This document shows, piece after piece, positions 23,229-33,598 of a stretch of 64,000 nt of DNA. A model generated the notes under the pieces. That model worked only from the letters and a program-made list of their open reading frames with translations, had not been told where the DNA came from and made no database searches. This DNA is from Apophysomyces variabilis (taxonomy: Eukaryota; Mucoromycota; Mucoromycetes; Mucorales; Mucoraceae). Where the stretch lies: positions 310,001-374,000 of the forward strand of contig MZZL01000134.1 of assembly GCA_002749535.1 (NCBI GenBank), in the 5' to 3' direction. Each line of letters starts with the position of its first letter. The stretch's first letter is position 1. Position numbers and translations under genes: made by a program.

Positions 23229-26200
23229 ATGAATACGTACCAACGTTATCCAACGCCCAATCCCATGCAGCCCCACATCGATAATTCACCAACTCCTGCC
23301 TCACCACTAAAACGCACTCGTGCAAAACGTAGCTGCGATTTTTGCAGAAAGCGGAAGTCTCGATGCGATGCTGATACATCCACCCCTTGCTCGAACTGCC
23401 GAGCCGTATGTAACACGTCACGATCACTTCACAATGGCTTCATACTGACCAAGCTCATTCTTCCCCTCCCTTTGTATCTATTTATCTCTTCGGTCTCTCT
23501 CTCTATGTATTTGATTGAATATCAAAACAGTGGGGTTATACCTGTGAATTTCAAACAGCTCGAAAGAAACGAGGTCCACCAAGTGTGTAAGTATCACACC
23601 ATCCCCAAAAGTGATATATACATATATATGTATATAGTCTTTTCCTCTTGTCTTATTTATTGTTGAACTTCTAGTTATGTGGATAATTTGGAGAAACGAT
23701 GCAAAAAAATGGAATCCTTATTGATATCTCTCACGAACTCGTCGATTAAGGAACTCGAACGCAAAGACTTCCAAATTGCAGCTCTTCGTCAACCTTCGTT
23801 ATCATCGCCCCCTGCAGCATCAGATTCATCATCATCTGACGAGGACGACGAAGAAGAAGATGACAGAGATGATTTTGGAATTGAGGACGAAGGTGATCGG
23901 TTAGCAGCGCTGGATATCAAAGATTACGACTCGATGAAATATACCGGCCAATCGGCTGGATTACAATTGACTTGTGATGACTTGTTCAAGTCCAAGACAT
24001 ACATACCGTGGCCAGGGCGAGAGGATGTAGTGCTTAAGCGGATGGCTCATGACGAACTAATGATTGTACGCACCAAGACCTCTGGGAAGGCCGACCAACG
24101 GCTGGACATCGGTCTATCGATGCAGTCTGCCATATTTGACCAGCCACGTTCCCAGCCTTCTCCGACTTATGGACTAAAAAAGCCAACAAAGCAGCTGGTT
24201 GATAAAATGATTGGTCTGTAAGTAGCTTTTTCTTTGCCTCACTCTGTCTGCACTAAGCTCTTGTGTAACGCACCGGGTTTCTTTGTGTAACTCATATAAA
24301 AATTTTCTGGTTTCTTTTTTTCGAAATAGATATTTTAGTCATCTTCATCGATTCCTTCCCATTGTCAATAAGGCTCGATTTCTTCAGGGCGCTCCAACCA
24401 TTGTGGTCAACTCAGTCTTAGCTTTGGCTTTCCGATTTGCAGCACAACATTTTCCAGATCTTTCTAAAACCGCAGCGGATCACGGTGATGTCTATTTTCG
24501 GAAAGTTATGAAACGGCTGCGTGATCCGGTACGCTCAAGGTTGTGCCATGTCCAGGCAGCCATTCTTATGACCCTGTATTTGGATCTCGATGACGGAGAC
24601 GTGGAGTCTATTCAATGGTTTACCCTGGGTAATGCCATTCGAATGGCCCAGGATTTGGGATTGCATCGATCATGCGAACATTGGAACCTCCCTGCTTCTG
24701 AGGTCGAAACACGCCATCGTGTTTTCTATGCCTGTTATATTCTCGACCGTTGGATGGGGGCCCGGGCTGGAAAGCCTTTGACGATTTTAGACCGCGATTT
24801 TGACACGGCCATGCCCTCACCTTATGAGGTTCTGGATGATTCAAAGACCGTACAAGGCCTACCTATTTACCGGTCCTTCCTTCTCCTGATCAAACTGTCT
24901 GAAATCTTAGGTCGTGTGCTGAAAGCCTTATACGCTCCTAACGCAAAACACTCGAATTGCAATGCTGGGTTGGATGATCCAACCATTCGAGTGGTCTTTG
25001 ACCGGCGTCTGAAACATTGGATGAATTCTATGAATGAACCTCTGGATGGGGTCGAACTGCCGGCGGTTGAAAAAGGTGAGGAGAAAAAAAAAGAGAAACA
25101 AAGAAAAAAAATTAGCGCACATGGATTAAGCAACACAAAAAAACGGTTTAACCATTTATGGTGAAATTAGCGAGTAAAAGTGCTAATTTGGGATTTTTTT
25201 TCTCATAGCTAATTTGCGCATCTTTTATGACACCATCACTTTACTTTTGCATCGTCCGTTTATTCAGCTGTCACCAAAGAAATTCCCCAATCTTCAGCCT
25301 ATCGCCGAAGAATCGCGTCAAGCTTGTGCTGAAGCCGCTGCCAGTATTTTGACTACAATCAGACACAGAGAATGGCCTGCTACAGATCCCGATGCCTACG
25401 CCTCTTTATGTCTACCCACGTGCTTTGTCTATGCCATGTTCCAGTCTGCCCTGGTTCATTTATCCAATGCTATTCAAGACCCTTCGGAAGAACGCATGCG
25501 AGCACTTGCTGACACCATGTCACTCATCGAGTCTCATAAACACCTTAACCCAGCTCCTCGAGCATTGGAGATGTTAAATATGCTTGTCACGGTGAATGGT
25601 CTTCATCCGGACGATCGAGCAATCGACAGAAAGGCCGTGTTGCCGAAATCATTATCTTCCCCGCCTGACCTTTCGTATCAAGATCCGTTACCTTCGGCGG
25701 AGGGTGAGATGCCGAAAACAAACTGGTTCCAGCGGATGATGAACACAAGCATCGTGGGAGGTATCACACCGGAGATTCATCGCGAGGTGGAATCGGTCAT
25801 GGGACAACCAACGATGCAGCAACCATGTTTCTTACCTCAGCCAGAGACAGCAGATTTATCCATGAGTTACTCAATGTACCATTCTCCTTATTACGAACAA
25901 CAACAACACCACCAACATTCGCATCCACATCATCAACAGCAACGCTCGATTTTTAGTACAACCAGCACAACAACAGCCTCTTGCTATGGTCAACCGATGG
26001 ATGCGCCACCTCCCCCGCCACCCTTAATGCCTTCCTCTACCCCCATCCATCATGCTGATTCTCAGATGATGCTATCCCAGTCGCCTCTTTCTCACCATCA
26101 TCCAAATCAACACCAGCCTCAAGACCCCCAGCCGCAGCAAATCATGCCATCTCTCCCACCGTCGTACGATCCAACCACTACTTCCCACCTACCCTGGCCA

Positions 26201-26278
26201 TCCTGGGACGTCTATTTCCATCATCCACACGATCTTACTCACACTTCTCCCCTCCATTTATCTCCTCCACATCCTTAA
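23229..26278 (+). CDS. Zn2Cys6 transcription factor with fungal-specific TF domain
   Basis: Five exons (23229-23405, 23531-23586, 23675-24217, 24330-25075, 25209-26278) give 863 residues. The binuclear zinc cluster is near residues 36-65: RSCDFCRKRKSRCD, then PCSNCRAWGYTCEF, the last Cys being supplied by the 56 bp second exon. A short coiled-coil linker follows (YVDNLEKRCKKMESLL) with an acidic Ser/Asp/Glu run (SDEDDEEEDD). The middle holds the Fungal_trans domain (YFSHLHRFLPIVNKARFL, RMAQDLGLHRSCEHW, RRVFYACYILDRW-like). The C-terminal 150 residues are His/Gln/Pro-rich, as in activation regions. It should act in the nucleus as a DNA-binding regulator; the target pathway cannot be told. The gene converges on the unknown-family gene at 26789. 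Confidence 0.93.
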
Positions 26279-26788
26279 AGAAAAGGGAAGAAAAAAGTCA
26301 TTCATTTTGTTCATTATTCTTGTTTTTTTGTTACCATGTTTTGTATTTGTAGAATGGAGAAAAAATATATTGTGTAGATGTTCTTTTTTCTTTTTATTTC
26401 GGTTTCTATTATATGCTTGCTACTCTACTATTCCCTTTTCTTTTCGCTTTGCATTTTGGCAATAGACTTGATGAGACGACAGAGTAAAAAAAGTCCCAAG
26501 CAAAATAAGAAGATCAGATTGTTGAACCATCGGTTGCATCTTGCTCACAATTGTTACCGATTGCTCTCTGAAAGCTATACTTTAACAACTTATGAGACAC
26601 ACACTTTAAACAATTACAATATATCTAACCGATTGGTGCTATACAGAAGAAAAGTACTTTGTGTTGCATAATATTTAGGAAGGATTCGGCGTAATGGAAG
26701 GTATCGGCAATAAAGAAAAAAGGAAAGAAGCAATGCTTTAAACAAGGGTAAGGACGCAGATGACGGTGAGCGAGGAAACTTTACCAGG
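26279..26788. other. Intergenic between convergent genes
   Basis: T-rich 3' UTR and terminator space of two convergent genes, with several AATAAA-like and TTTTTT stretches. An ORF at 26378-26671 lacks coding features. Confidence 0.5.
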
Positions 26789-28237
26789 CTAAGCGCCTGT
26801 ATGGGAAAACAGATGTCTTGGGAGTGGAGGCAAGCTTTGAGCACCATTTCGTGGTGCCATCCATGTATCTCGTAGCCACAACGTTTTGTCCTCTTTCTGC
26901 TGTTGGTTATTTGATGTTGTGTTGGCAAAACGAAGTTTGCGGCAGCTCAGTTGGTTTCGCCTATTCTCACGCTCGGCACCGTTTATAAGTTCTCTCAGAC
27001 GTAAAATGTGGTTTTTGTACGTAATCAGTGTTATGTACAGGGAGCGAAGCCGGAAAAGCTGTCCACAACTGACAGGCCAGGTATACCGACCAGAGACTGT
27101 AGCGACATACAACCCATCTGCGCTGAGTACGACATCACAGAATGTTGCCTCATAGCCGTAGAACTGTGCTACTTTGGCTGTTTGATCGCAATGATAACGT
27201 TGATGGAACATGTCTGTAAGTTGTTTAGCCTCAAGTAGGACTTTAATACGATCATCGGACAGTTTTATTGGATTCGCGTTATCTCTGGCAAATTCGGCTT
27301 GGGATATATCATGTTCATTTTTTATGCGGTCGTTGATTATTCTTAGGTCGACTTTGAATTTTTCGGCATGCAAACTGCAAACCGTATCACCCCACTTGCA
27401 TCGAACCGACGTCCTTGCCATAAGATGTTCTATCACCGGACCCCAGCATTTCATAGCATAGTCAGTTTCTGACAAATCAATACTCCCTTCGAACATGTAC
27501 GCATGATCCAGTAAAAGCTCAAGCGAATGGGCGTACAAGTAGTACGCAAATTTCTCATCGCGGTCCGTACTGTTAGCTTGTTTGATGACTGCATTACGGT
27601 GGGCAAGCTCAAGATTGCCCCTTTTTGCGTCCGCTTCAATCTCTGCCAGGTTTTTCTCAAGTGTTGAGCTGATTTCGTTTCTAAGACCGGCAGCCGAGAA
27701 CTTTTTTTTGAGATATTTATACTGGCTGCGAGTAAATAGAGCAGATTGTCCATGCGGGTAGTTGTCTGTTAAGTCCAATATGCTATTTAATCCCATTGAA
27801 ATCATGGTTCTCTTATTGTCGCACGCGGCCAGGTATTGATTATATAGCTTAAGAGCTTCATGCTTAATATGCGTTGCCACTGACGTTTCCAGCCCATCAA
27901 TAAATACTTTGTCGTTCTCCACAGCTATCTAAATCACATCATAAGATATTTGTATCATCCAAGGATGTCATACTAGCAATTCGGTCGGGATCTCGGGTAC
28001 TTGTCCCCCTTGCTCTTCTTCGTCTTCGTCACCCTTTTGCTGCTTTTGTTTTTTAGTGTTCGCCAACCGTTCGGCAATATCGGCTTGCTCGAACAGAATA
28101 AATTCATATTCGTGCTGAGCTCGTTTCCTTAAGGCTTTTTCAAGGGCTTTAGCTGACGACTAGCCATATTGAGAATAGTCAATACGTGTGTTGTAAATGC
28201 ACATATAATCAATTGTACACACCTCAGTTTCACCCAT
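26789..28237 (-). CDS. Uncharacterised Mucoromycota-type protein, possible nuclease-like fold; 5' end uncertain
   Basis: Three exons (28223-28237 or longer, 27974-28159, 26789-27928) join in frame to about 446 residues if the ATG at 28237 is used. The frame stays open upstream to about 28329 (segments NPTSALTRVCFREANALL), so a 5' exon may be missing or the start lost. The N-terminus has a charged helix (ALEKALRKRAQHEYEF) and a Lys/Gln/Glu-rich linker. The core carries SLELLLDHAYMFE, SETDYAMKCWGPVIEHLM, RCKWGDTV, then VDLRII and AEFARDNANPIKLSDDR. This order (W-P, WGDT, D-R, E-x-A-R) matches a family I recall as expanded in Mucorales genomes, in which the D and E could be remnants of a PD-(D/E)XK site. 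That link is from memory and unproven. The intact frame suggests a functional or recently functional gene. Confidence 0.65.
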
Positions 28238-28357
28238 TGCTAGGAAACGTAAAAGAGCGTTTGCCTCCCTGAAACAGACTCGCGTCAATGCACTTGTTGG
28301 ATTGGCGCTTGCTACGGCATTCGGAAATTAAAAAATGACGCAAGCAGACCTGGCATT

Positions 28358-28555
28358 ATATCGTAGGTTATCGAGACAGTCATAGCATGAATTGATACCG
28401 ATGAAGTCCACTCTTTTTTTTTTCTTGTCAGCATTCAAAGATTCTCTTTCCAGTAGATGGTGGAATGGTCAAAGTTTGTCACTGCTTCAGTCGTCCAGCT
28501 GCGACGCTGGCGGAGATCCCGAAAGTAATCCGGACATTAGGACTATCTGTGATAG
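28358..28555 (+). repeat. SINE-like repeat, copy 1
   Basis: About 198 bp nearly identical to 28757-28958. It contains GGTTATCGAGACAGTC, a run of ten T (28414-28423), a tRNA box-A-like TGGTGGAATGG (28458-28468), a hairpin CCAGC-loop-GCTGG and CCCGAAAGTAATCCGG. It differs from copy 2 by a few substitutions and length changes in the T-run. Its left edge abuts the 5' end of the unknown-family gene. Confidence 0.85.
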
Positions 28556-28708
28556 GATCCTGTTTGTCGGCAGTGGCAAATAGAGTGTGGTACATATCGC
28601 ATGCGTGGGATGCACCTCACGGCTAGCTCCTTCACAAATGCAGCATTGTGAGGGCAGAGGTCTTTCGGGGAATCTGGTAGGCTTGGCGAGGTTGACGACC
28701 TCACCGTG

Positions 28709-28756
28709 TCCTCAGCGGCCGTGATAGAGCATTATAGGTTTCAAATCGCGGGTGTG
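28709..28756 (+). repeat. tRNA-like head next to repeat copy 2
   Basis: Between the two copies, TCCTCAGCGG (28709-28718) and GGTTTCAAATC (28737-28747) resemble RNA polymerase III A and B boxes separated by about 18 bp, with TAGAGCA in between as in a tRNA D-arm. The T-run of copy 2 at 28814-28825 could end such a transcript. Functional transcription is not shown. Confidence 0.4.
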
Positions 28757-28958
28757 ATATCGTAGGTTATCGAGACAGTCATAGCATGAATTGATACTGA
28801 TGAAAGTCCACTCTTTTTTTTTTTTCTTGTCAGCATTCAAAGATTCTCTTTCCAGTAGATGGTGGAATGGTTAAAGTTTGTCACTGCTTCAGTCGTCCAG
28901 CTGCGACGCTGGCGGAGATCCCGAAAGTAATCCGGATATCAGGACTATCTGCGACAGG
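28757..28958 (+). repeat. SINE-like repeat, copy 2
   Basis: Second copy of the 200 bp unit, with a longer T-run (28814-28825). Small ORFs in both copies encode the same peptide (LLQSSSCDAGGDPESNPD), which is an artefact of the repeat and not a gene. The pair is most simply two insertions or a tandem duplication of a short interspersed element. Confidence 0.85.
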
Positions 28959-29452
28959 CTTAAAGTAAATTTCTTGTTACCTTTTTCTCTAACCTCTTCT
29001 AGGTATGATCTCCCCTTTTGCCCACCGAGTCTGCGGTTGCGGTACCTGCTATGGTCGGCTTGTTTGTGTTCTTATTAGAGCATGTTACTTTTTTCCTTTT
29101 TGCTATATATCGATATCCCCCATGAGGGCAAATTTTTTCCGACAAAGACTTCAATTCGTGCATAGTTCTATGCTATAAATTGACCAGGACATGTACTATA
29201 ATTTTGCCTTTTCTATGTAGCATTCAAGAGGCTGTAGTCATACCTAGTATCGGCAGTAGTGGTCACCTTCTTCTGGCTAGTATTGGATAAGTGCCTTGTT
29301 TCATCCCATGGCAAAGTGTATTTGACATATGTCTTGGTCTGTTCAATAAAATGTCTACAAGTCGTCGAGATATACATCATAAGGATGGTCCTAATCCAAC
29401 TGATTTGGGTCTTTCTTTCTGTCTGTTTGGTCCTTTTCCTTTCATTCTTTAT
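28959..29452. other. Intergenic, RRP41 3' flank
   Basis: Spacer between the repeat and the RRP41 stop codon. T-rich stretches are present; no gene seen. Confidence 0.5.
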
Positions 29453-30640
29453 TCAAGCTTTTAGTCTATTCTTAAGATGTTGTGTGTTCTGTCGTACGCA
29501 TTCGTCTAGTATTTTATGAACCTGTTTGCAGCCTTCGGTTGCTAGCTCTGTCACACTAGCGAACTTTTCAATGTGTAACCGGGATTCCATCTAAGGATAT
29601 TAGATATGTTAATAACAACCCTGTTGCGGAAATGCGTCCCGCCTCCTCCCTTCGTGAGCATACTTCAACAAGATTCACTTTTCCCGTTCTTGGTAATATC
29701 GCTACGGTCAATTCAGGTGTATCCGACGATTCTTCCACATTGTTTAGGTCTAAGCATGATCTGTTTAATTCCATGCTTGCTCTTCTCCTTGTTATATCTC
29801 CCCTTACCAAGCACAGGCACTTTGTCTATGCAACCAGCGGAACATGCGCAGACGTAATCAAGCATTGGGATGCCTGCATCAATCAATGCCATGGTCGCTG
29901 CATTGATACAGCATTGTAAGACACCTTAGGAAACAGAATACGATTCAATAGCATGTCAGAACAAGAGAAAGAGAAAGATCTACATGACTATGTCCTACCG
30001 CCATCATGTTGGAAGATCTGAAGATAGATATCGATTTGTGAACGAGGAAATTGCGAAGTGAGAATCACAGGTTCAAACGTTTGCCGAATAAAGGATGCAA
30101 TTTCTAGAGATCGCCTTCGGTAATCGAATGTAAGGAACATAAAGACGCGAAAAGAAGAGTGATCCCTCACTTACTTGTCGGTTTTAGATCGCTTCTTTCT
30201 TTCGCTAAAACTGAATGGTGCAACATTAAATTCAACACTGATAATAGCACGATCCGCAAGCGCTTGCATTCGATGTCGTGCCTGGTAGCAAACATTGTTA
30301 GCATAAACCGTTTCTTTTTGTTTCCTTTGCTGAATATTCGTTCTAGTCAACGATCCTATCTCACCTCTCTCGGTCCATAAACAGCCGCAAGACATTTTGT
30401 ATTTCCTTGTTCAATATATGCTGAGCCATCTGCCTGACTAAAAACGGATGTCTTTGCGGTAATTTTACGCAATTCATTGGCTCGACGACCATCGATGCGA
30501 AGGCCTAAGTGAAACACGACCGGGTCAATGGGTTATGCGAAATAATAAGTATAGGCCAACCTTCAGGGGTCAAAAGTTCAAGTCGAGACTATATACGCAA
30601 ATTCAGTGTGTAGCATGTCAAACGATCCATGTTTTACCAT
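29453..30640 (-). CDS. RRP41: Exosome core subunit RRP41 (RNase PH-like)
   Basis: Eight exons (30638-30640, 30561-30588, 30365-30504, 30175-30281, 29999-30114, 29808-29924, 29664-29749, 29453-29590) join to 244 residues, the usual RRP41 length. Motifs in order: LELLTPEGLRIDGRR, QADGSAYIEQGNTK, VYGPRE, FSFSERKKRSKTDK, FEPVILTSQFPRSQIDIYLQ, INAATMALIDAGIPM and VEMESRLHIEKF. These match the RNase PH fold subunit of the ring that binds and threads RNA for 3'-5' decay in nucleus and cytoplasm. The first coding exon is only the ATG, followed directly by an intron. The reading frame is invisible without splicing because every exon is short. Its start codon is 180 bp from that of the divergently transcribed Arb1 gene. 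Confidence 0.93.
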
Positions 30641-30820
30641 TCGATCTTTCAAACGAAGTACAACCAACTAAGCAGATGTCTGAGTGTGAAAGTTGATTAA
30701 CATGTCGTCCTGTGCGTGGCTTGTGTGCGGAAAGGAGTAAAAGGCATGCGGCTTGCATTGATCCGGATTTTGCGGAATTTGCTGGCTTAAGTCGCAGTTA
30801 CCCGACAATTCAGAGTGACA
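30641..30820. promoter_or_regulatory. Shared divergent promoter of RRP41 and Arb1 genes
   Basis: Only 180 bp separate the two start codons, so both promoters and 5' UTRs must lie here or within the first introns. No TATA box was recognised. Co-regulation is inferred from distance alone. Confidence 0.55.
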
Positions 30821-32291
30821 ATGCAAGCTGACGAGGTGTCAGAAGAAAGACTGAAAATAGTGCAAGTATAACTTTTCTCATAGCTTTGATACCTTGTCCA
30901 ATACAAGCATTCTCTTTCTTTGCTTGAAGCAAGCAGCTTACATGTTCGTTTTCGAATGACCTGAAATTGTAGTGAGGAAGTCCTAGCCAACGTACGTGGT
31001 CAAGTGGAAGATGATGACGAGTTTGAGAACGAAGAAAGATCTGAGCAACCCGAAGCAGAGTTGTCGACCAGTATGCCAGCTGATCTTTCGACTCCTGTCA
31101 GTTTAAGACAAGGCACTTCAGACGAGAAAAAGAAAAAGAAAAAGAGCAAGAAGAAGAAGAAGTCCAAAACGGCTGGCCTTCCAGACGCCGGTTCCGAAAT
31201 GGCCGATGATTACAAGGAAAAATACGACGAAGATGTGATTGAAGACCCTTACAGCACGTACGCTATAAGAAGAAAACAGCAAAGTCCGCTCATATGGTTT
31301 CTGTAGTGACCGACCGCTTGGTCAACGCGTCGAGTACGCCATTTGGAAATATCGCAAAAATCACAAGTTTTCACAAGAGAAGAAGGCTGTTTTTGACCAC
31401 TACCTTTCATTTGGTGGAATCAAGACAGGACCAAACGCTTTCTTAGGACGAGCAACGAGCGCAGATGCCCCAGATGATCCAGACGCCGAGCAAGATTTTG
31501 ATGCAGCCAACGCCGTGACAGACATTGTCCCAGAAGATGAGGATTCGGATACGGAAGTGGTCGTTAGCTTTAGCGAGGTTGCACAGGTTTATTTGGGCAA
31601 TCACTTTGTGTCCACTAGCCGCTTTATCCGTCTCCAAGATTACATTGACGCACCCCTTCTTGTCGATGCCTTTCTACGATATCTCCAGATCCGCAACGTC
31701 TGTCCCGAGTATGCTGAGGATATCGCAAAAGCACGTGCTATTGCTGCTGAAGCCAAGGTACAATTGCCGATGTGTAAACGCGCGTCCGGGTTGCTTCCTG
31801 GTAAATTCAACATAGCGTGCTCGATGGTGTTTGAGGGGAAGCACAAGGCATTTGCGACTATTGATTCCGAGTGGTTGGAAGCTGCCGGAAAGCAGAGCTG
31901 GCGCATTGACGATTTCTTATCGGAGTCTACCGGGATGAATATTTCAGAAGCGAAGAAATTGATCAAGTCCGTCCTTGGCAGCTATAAATCCACAACTGGA
32001 TCTGTCCAGTATCTCGGTACAGAATTCGTGAAGATTGCAACAATAGGTTCATTTGATCCAGAAAGCGATCCAGATCATTTGGTGGATGTTACCCTTGTTG
32101 AATACCATAATCCCAACAAACAACACCAGGTGAAATTTGAACGTAATATTGTGAACGAACTAAAAGAGGGGATGGTGATGTATGCCACACTTTATCAACT
32201 CGAAAACGGGTTACGCTATGTGGACGATATCAGCCTTCTTATGCCCAACTTCTACATGGAAGATGACTGTGCAAATGAAGAAGACTTTTAA
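30821..32291 (+). CDS. Arb1-like subunit of the Argonaute siRNA chaperone complex
   Basis: Three exons (30821-30865, 30977-31257, 31307-32291) give 436 residues. The N-terminus is acidic and then Lys-rich (EKKKKKKSKKKKKSK), a likely nuclear localisation signal. The conserved domain follows: RPLGQRVEYAIWKYRKNHKF, KKAVFDHYLSFGGIKTGPN, SEVAQVYLGNHFVST and DYIDAPLLVDAFLRYL, ending in an acidic tail. These features fit Arb1, which in fission yeast binds Argonaute in the ARC complex and controls duplex siRNA maturation and heterochromatin. The first intron can be spliced either with a GT donor at 30866 or with a GC donor a few bases earlier; both keep the frame. The gene converges on the tRNA ligase with 79 bp between stops. 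Confidence 0.82.
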
Positions 32292-32370
32292 ATGCAAACG
32301 ATGACACAAAAGGGAATAACAACAAAATACGAAAGAAAAATAAAAGCAGAATGCAGTCTATTCATGTGTA

Positions 32371-33598
32371 CTATGCCATTGAGCTTTCAAATTCTATCCG
32401 AAGCCGTATGATCCCCTTGTGACTCGTGTAATCATCCAGCCATAGTGGCGCTTCATCCACCAGCTTCTTCAGCCATTTCACGTAATCATGCGTTTTTTCG
32501 TACCGCATTCGGAGCTTCTCTGCGTCCTCTCTATACACGAGCTGCTGCAGACTGTTCCGCATTAATAAACTTCGGGTAACTTCTCGGTATTCTCGGTATC
32601 GTAGGTACTGTTCGTTCTTGATTTTGAAGAAATAATCTCTTCCGCCCCGTTTGCAGCGAACAACGATGCCTTCGACCTCTCGCCCACCGAAGCAGTTTGA
32701 CTCTTCAATTTCCGCTACGAGATCTTTGACACTTTTGATGTCTGGTAAGGTGACATAATAGGTTGCTCGGAACCCAAAGTGGCGGGCCAAGCGCTCCACG
32801 CTTTCACTAGGCAGTGTCTGAAAAGTACTTGTATTGTAATTGATACCATGAAGGTATAAGCCCCTCTCATGCTCCGAATAAGGCAATACATGCTCTTCAA
32901 ACTCATCATCGCACAGCTATACACAAAACGAAAAAAAAAAAATTAAAAAAGACTGAGCCCGCAAAACAGAGAAAGAAATACCTACCTCAGCTACCAGTGT
33001 CAGTCCTTTACCGTAGAGCCAGGAAGCCAAGTTCTGTTCTGTCTTTTTCACGGAAGCCAAATGTCGGTATAACCAATCACGACCCACATTAGCATGGCTT
33101 GTCTTGTCCTCTCTCGAGGCTGGTATCGTGTGCTTGGATGTGATGATCAGTTGTTCAGGCGACGCTGCTGCAATAAAGATAATACACCCGTTCTCTTTGG
33201 CTTGAATCTCGTAAGGCCCTTCTGTCTTTTTCTCAATCGACTTCCACTGTGATAGTCTCCTTAAATAACCTATCTACTTCACCCGTATGCGAACTTACCT
33301 CATTCCATGCAACCTCACCGATATTAAAAAACTTGTCATACCCACGGATTACGATCGAGTGTTGACCTTCCTTGTTCTCTGTGGTAAATAGACCGCGCGC
33401 TTTGATCGGATATAATCGGGGTTGTTGTTTATAAAGATAATCCTGCATTGTCCAGCTCCTGACGGTCAGTTCCTCGTTGATCGTGAATGTCTTGTCCCTG
33501 AGAACCCTCTTCTTTTCCGTTTTCAAGGCAAATAGTTGCTGAATAAGGTCATGGTCCACTTGGGCATCGTGTTGAGGAGCAGGAATATCAAGATCCAT
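32371..33598 (-). CDS. Stand-alone tRNA ligase adenylyltransferase (Trl1 LIG domain)
   Basis: Three exons (33299-33598, 32986-33246, 32371-32916) give 368 residues. The order matches the N-terminal ligase domain of fungal tRNA ligase: WTMQDYLYKQQPRLYPIKARG, IVIRGYDKFFNIGE, nucleotidyl-lysine motif AKENGCIIF, TSKH, CDDEFEEHVLPYSEHERGLYLHGIN, EVEGIVVR and FFKIKNEQYLRYREYREV. The enzyme adenylates itself and seals exons of tRNA and HAC1-type mRNA. Fungal Trl1 is normally about 800 residues with kinase and cyclic phosphodiesterase domains after the ligase. Here the protein ends right after the ligase C-terminal helices (EFESSMA), and the opposing Arb1 stop lies 79 bp further, so those domains must be encoded elsewhere. 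The upstream ATG in the same frame lies in T-rich leader; ATG 33598 is preferred. Confidence 0.9.

Noticed and set aside
28440..28560. Possible tRNA gene inside the repeat
   Set aside because: Only the A-box region fits; the acceptor stem and anticodon arm do not pair, and the B box is poor.
28780..28815. CTGATGA in repeat copy 2, as in a hammerhead ribozyme core or snoRNA C box
   Set aside because: No partner CGAAAC with the needed stems at the right distance, no D box, and copy 1 has CCGATGA instead.
28392..29078. Two plus-strand ORFs sharing the peptide LLQSSSCDAGGDPESNPD
   Set aside because: They are translations of the two SINE-like repeat copies; no splice or codon support for a gene.
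29568..29919. ORFs on both strands around 29.6-29.9 kb
   Set aside because: The plus-strand frames are antisense to RRP41 exons 6-8; the minus-strand frame reads through introns of that gene.
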